In this document: positions 4,689 to 5,770 of the stretch, in pieces
How the letters are laid out: each line of letters starts with the position of its first letter
Position numbering within the stretch: the stretch's first letter is position 1
NCBI GenBank assembly: GCA_020697635.1
Contig: JAEHCT010000100.1
Coordinates: 1 to 5,770, forward strand
From: Candidatus Bathyarchaeota archaeon
GTDB lineage: Archaea; Thermoproteota; Bathyarchaeia; TCS64
DNA: 5,770 bases
Direction of reading: 5' to 3'
The notes under the pieces: model-generated
Databases searched by the model: none
The model's input: the letters and a program-made list of their open reading frames with translations, nothing else
Told to the model about the DNA's origin: nothing
Position numbers and translations under genes: made by a program

Positions 4689-5141
4689 ATGCGAATATGG
4701 TCGATCCATCCCCGCTACCTTGACTGGAAGGGCCTCGGAGCCCAGTGGCGCGAAGCCCTGCTCGCCCAGAAGGTTCTGCAGGGGGAAACCAAAGGCTGGA
4801 GGAACCACCCCCAGCTAGACCGCTTCAAGGAGCACAGAACCCCGCTACACGCTATAGGGTACTACCTCGTGGAGGTATTCAATGAGAGCCAGAGAAGAGG
4901 CTACAGCTATAATTACTCCAAGATACTGCATCCCAACGACTCGGTTGATAGGATAGGGCTGAACAGCGGGCAGCTAGAGTACGAGCTCAAGATACTGCAA
5001 GAGAGACTCGTCAAACGAGAACCCGACAAGCACCGCGAGAACCTCGGCGTCACCACCGTGATGCCTCACCCGCTGTTCGAGGTTAGGCCTGGCCCGCCTG
5101 AGCCGTGGGAAAAATCATACTGGGTGAACACGAGAACATGA
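4689..5141 (+). CDS. Pyrimidine-dimer DNA glycosylase (T4 endonuclease V family)
   Basis: A 150-residue protein of the Pyr_excise family. Such enzymes remove UV-induced pyrimidine dimers by glycosylase/AP-lyase chemistry that uses the protein's N-terminal amine. Numbered from the ATG, MRIWSIHPRYLDWKGL (1-16) is the family's characteristic N-terminus. WREALLAQKVL (20-30) carries R21-E22, matching T4 R22-E23, where E23 is the essential catalytic Glu. GWRNHPQLDRF (36-46) and YYLVEVFNESQRRGYSYNYSKI (58-79) follow the family pattern. LEYELKILQERLVKREP (96-112) matches the T4 QARLDEKIAQRP segment. Length is close to T4 DenV (138). ATG at 4689 is chosen over GTG at 4662 because an N-terminal extension would bury the catalytic amine. 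The gene converges on the ferritin-like gene, with 13 bp between stops. The family is near certain; lesion preference is not determined. Confidence 0.92.
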   Translation: MRIWSIHPRYLDWKGLGAQWREALLAQKVLQGETKGWRNHPQLDRFKEHRTPLHAIGYYLVEVFNESQRRGYSYNYSKILHPNDSVDRIGLNSGQLEYELKILQERLVKREPDKHRENLGVTTVMPHPLFEVRPGPPEPWEKSYWVNTRT

Positions 5142-5154
5142 AAAAAGTGGGTGG

Positions 5155-5451
5155 CTACTTCTCCATGAGTTCCTCTACTTCCTCGAAGCCCTCGATGTAG
5201 AAGTCCTTCTCCTCGGGGGCCAGCTCGTAGAGGAGCCTCAGGAACTCCCCTGCGTGCACCCTCTCCTCGTCCGCTACGTCCACGAGCACCTTCTTCGCCA
5301 GGTCGTGGTCCGTGGACTCGGCCAGCTGCATGTAAAGCTGTATGGCTTCGTACTCCGCCGAGACCATGAACCTTATCGCCCTGACGAGCTCCTCGTGGGT
5401 GAGCTTCCTCTCCGCGGCCAAGCCGCTGAACGGGTGACCAAACTCCGGCAT
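5155..5451 (-). CDS. Small ferritin-like protein, encapsulin-ferritin type
   Basis: A 98-residue ferritin-like protein. From the ATG at 5449-5451 it begins MPEFGHPFSGL, as I recall for archaeal homologues. It then has two long helices: THEELVRAIRFMVSAEYEAIQLYMQLAE (18-45) and DLAKKVLVDVADEERVHAGEFLRLLYEL (50-77), ending GFEEVEELMEK. The iron-site pattern of encapsulated ferritins is present: E33 and E35 in AEYEAIQLY with Y40, and E63 and H66 in the EExxH of ADEERVHAGEF. The domain aligns by eye with the ferritin domain fused to the Pyrococcus furiosus encapsulin. Two-helix members normally form dimers or larger rings that create the ferroxidase centre. No shell gene is adjacent. An in-frame TTG at 5458-5460 would add three residues, but the TATA box predicts transcription from about 5456, favouring the ATG. 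Public records may name such proteins rubrerythrin or demethoxyubiquinone hydroxylase family. A likely role is iron storage or oxidative protection. Confidence 0.85.
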   Translation of the reverse strand: MPEFGHPFSGLAAERKLTHEELVRAIRFMVSAEYEAIQLYMQLAESTDHDLAKKVLVDVADEERVHAGEFLRLLYELAPEEKDFYIEGFEEVEELMEK

Positions 5452-5479
5452 CTTGATCAAATGAAGAAAAGTAGGACTC

Positions 5480-5485
5480 TATATA
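5480..5485 (-). promoter_or_regulatory. TATA box of the ferritin-like gene
   Basis: TATATA is centred about 31 bases before the ATG at 5451, with GGGAAAACGG just upstream on the minus strand as a possible BRE. The predicted transcription start is near 5456, a leader of about 5 bases. The gene therefore has its own strong promoter, although it follows PorB in the same direction. Confidence 0.7.
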
Positions 5486-5488
5486 CCG

Positions 5489-5506
5489 TTTTCCCTTAAA
5501 GGAAAA
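5489..5506. promoter_or_regulatory. 18-bp near-perfect palindrome upstream of the ferritin-like promoter
   Basis: TTTTCCCTTAAAGGAAAA has TTTTCC/GGAAAA arms and a TTAA centre, with one non-matching pair. It ends 3 bp upstream of the TATA box, where a regulator could block or recruit the basal factors. It also overlaps the T-rich end of the PorB transcript, so a terminator role is possible. Function is inference. Confidence 0.35.
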
Positions 5507-5513
5507 AGAAGAG
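5497..5513 (-). terminator. T-rich terminator after PorB
   Basis: On the minus strand, directly after the TAA stop of PorB, the sequence reads TCTTCTTTTTCCTTTAA. Archaeal RNA polymerase stops at such U-rich tracts without needing a hairpin. This fits the separate promoter of the next gene. Confidence 0.5.
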
Positions 5514-5514
5514 T

Positions 5515-5770
5515 TTAAGAGCACTTCTCCAGCAGGAGCTCCCAGCGGCGGTCGACGCCGTCTTGGATGGCCTTCAGCAGCTCCTCGTTGAGCTTGGGCC
5601 TGAACAGGTGGCGGAACCTACCCTGAGTCTTCAGGTACTCCTCCACCGGCTTCTTGCTCTCCGGCCTACGCGCTATGGCGGCGCTGGGGCCGCTCAGCTT
5701 CCACACGGGCCTGCCTTCCGTGTTCTCGACCTCGTAGAGGGGGAACACGCAGGTCTGGGTGGCGAGCCTG
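5515..5770 (-). CDS. porB: Pyruvate:ferredoxin oxidoreductase beta subunit, C-terminal part (partial)
   Basis: The frame is open to the right edge, so the N-terminal part, including the thiamine-diphosphate domain and most Fe-S ligands, is outside the window. About 84 residues remain. They carry the C-terminal marks of the PorB type of 2-oxoacid:ferredoxin oxidoreductase beta subunits: RLATQTCVFPLYEVENTEG, corresponding to the common R-L-A-V-E-T-G...PLYE block, and KKPVEEYLKTQGRFRHLF, the P-V-x-x-Y-L-x-x-Q-G-R-F motif that follows. The enzyme converts pyruvate, CoA and oxidised ferredoxin to acetyl-CoA and CO2 or the reverse, in the cytosol of anaerobes. Q-T-C where E-T-G is usual is a small deviation. 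Other subunit genes would be expected upstream, outside the window. A T-rich terminator follows the stop. The beta-subunit assignment is firm; pyruvate specificity rests on the C-terminal motif. Confidence 0.88.
   Translation of the reverse strand, partial: RLATQTCVFPLYEVENTEGRPVWKLSGPSAAIARRPESKKPVEEYLKTQGRFRHLFRPKLNEELLKAIQDGVDRRWELLLEKCS

Noticed and set aside
5452..5460. TTG start three codons upstream for the ferritin-like gene
   Set aside because: The TATA box predicts transcription from about 5456, and homologues as I recall begin at MPEF. It cannot be fully excluded because the predicted start is uncertain by a few bases.
5066..5524. Open minus-strand frame of 152 codons over the ferritin-like gene
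   Set aside because: The translation is rich in Arg, Gly and His with no motif, crosses the glycosylase end and the spacer, and is the typical by-product of a GC-rich gene in another frame.
1..5770. CRISPR array, tRNA, rRNA, insertion sequence or phage genes
   Set aside because: No regularly spaced long repeats, no cloverleaf-like segment in the spacers, no terminal inverted repeats and no transposase or integrase motifs were found by eye.

Overview
The window reads as archaeal chromosomal DNA. Recognisable TATA elements (box A) lie about 25-35 bases before most start codons, 5' leaders are predicted to be absent or only a few bases long, two genes start with TTG, and Shine-Dalgarno sites are nearly absent. 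The gene content fits: a DUF116 protein, an archaeal-type HTH regulator (COG1709-like) and a pyruvate:ferredoxin oxidoreductase beta subunit. Arg AGG and Ile ATA codons are frequent, as in many thermophilic or TACK-type archaea and Bathyarchaeota relatives, but the lineage cannot be fixed from this window. PorB and cysteine-rich or ferritin-like proteins suggest an anaerobic, iron-dependent metabolism.

Layout, left to right. A possible gene tail (+) runs off the left edge and meets a DUF116 cysteine-rich protein (-) at overlapping stops. A 128-bp AT-rich divergent spacer follows. Then come three co-oriented (+) genes: a gamma-glutamylcyclotransferase-like protein, a HemG-type flavodoxin and a MacB/FtsX-type ABC permease. 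The last two each have their own promoter, so this is a string of single genes rather than a tight operon. The permease converges on a Cro/C1-type HTH regulator (-). That regulator is divergent, across a 116-bp promoter region containing a 14-bp perfect palindrome, from a SOUL heme-binding-family protein (+). A pyrimidine-dimer DNA glycosylase (T4 endonuclease V family, +) converges on a small standalone ferritin-like protein (-) that resembles the ferritin domain of archaeal encapsulins. Upstream of that gene, in the same orientation, lies the C-terminal part of PorB (-), running off the right edge.

There is no single pathway. A loose theme is redox, iron or heme handling and damage repair: flavodoxin, SOUL protein, ferritin-like protein, UV-lesion glycosylase and oxygen-sensitive PorB. 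That link is inference. No gene-free stretch exceeds 300 bases. I see no tRNA, rRNA, CRISPR array, insertion sequence or phage gene, and nothing that amounts to a clearly new multi-gene system. The most interesting items are the uniform near-leaderless promoters, short repeats placed at several of those promoters, the probable Met1-dependent glycosylase, the encapsulin-type ferritin without an adjacent shell gene, and the ABC permease without an adjacent ATPase.
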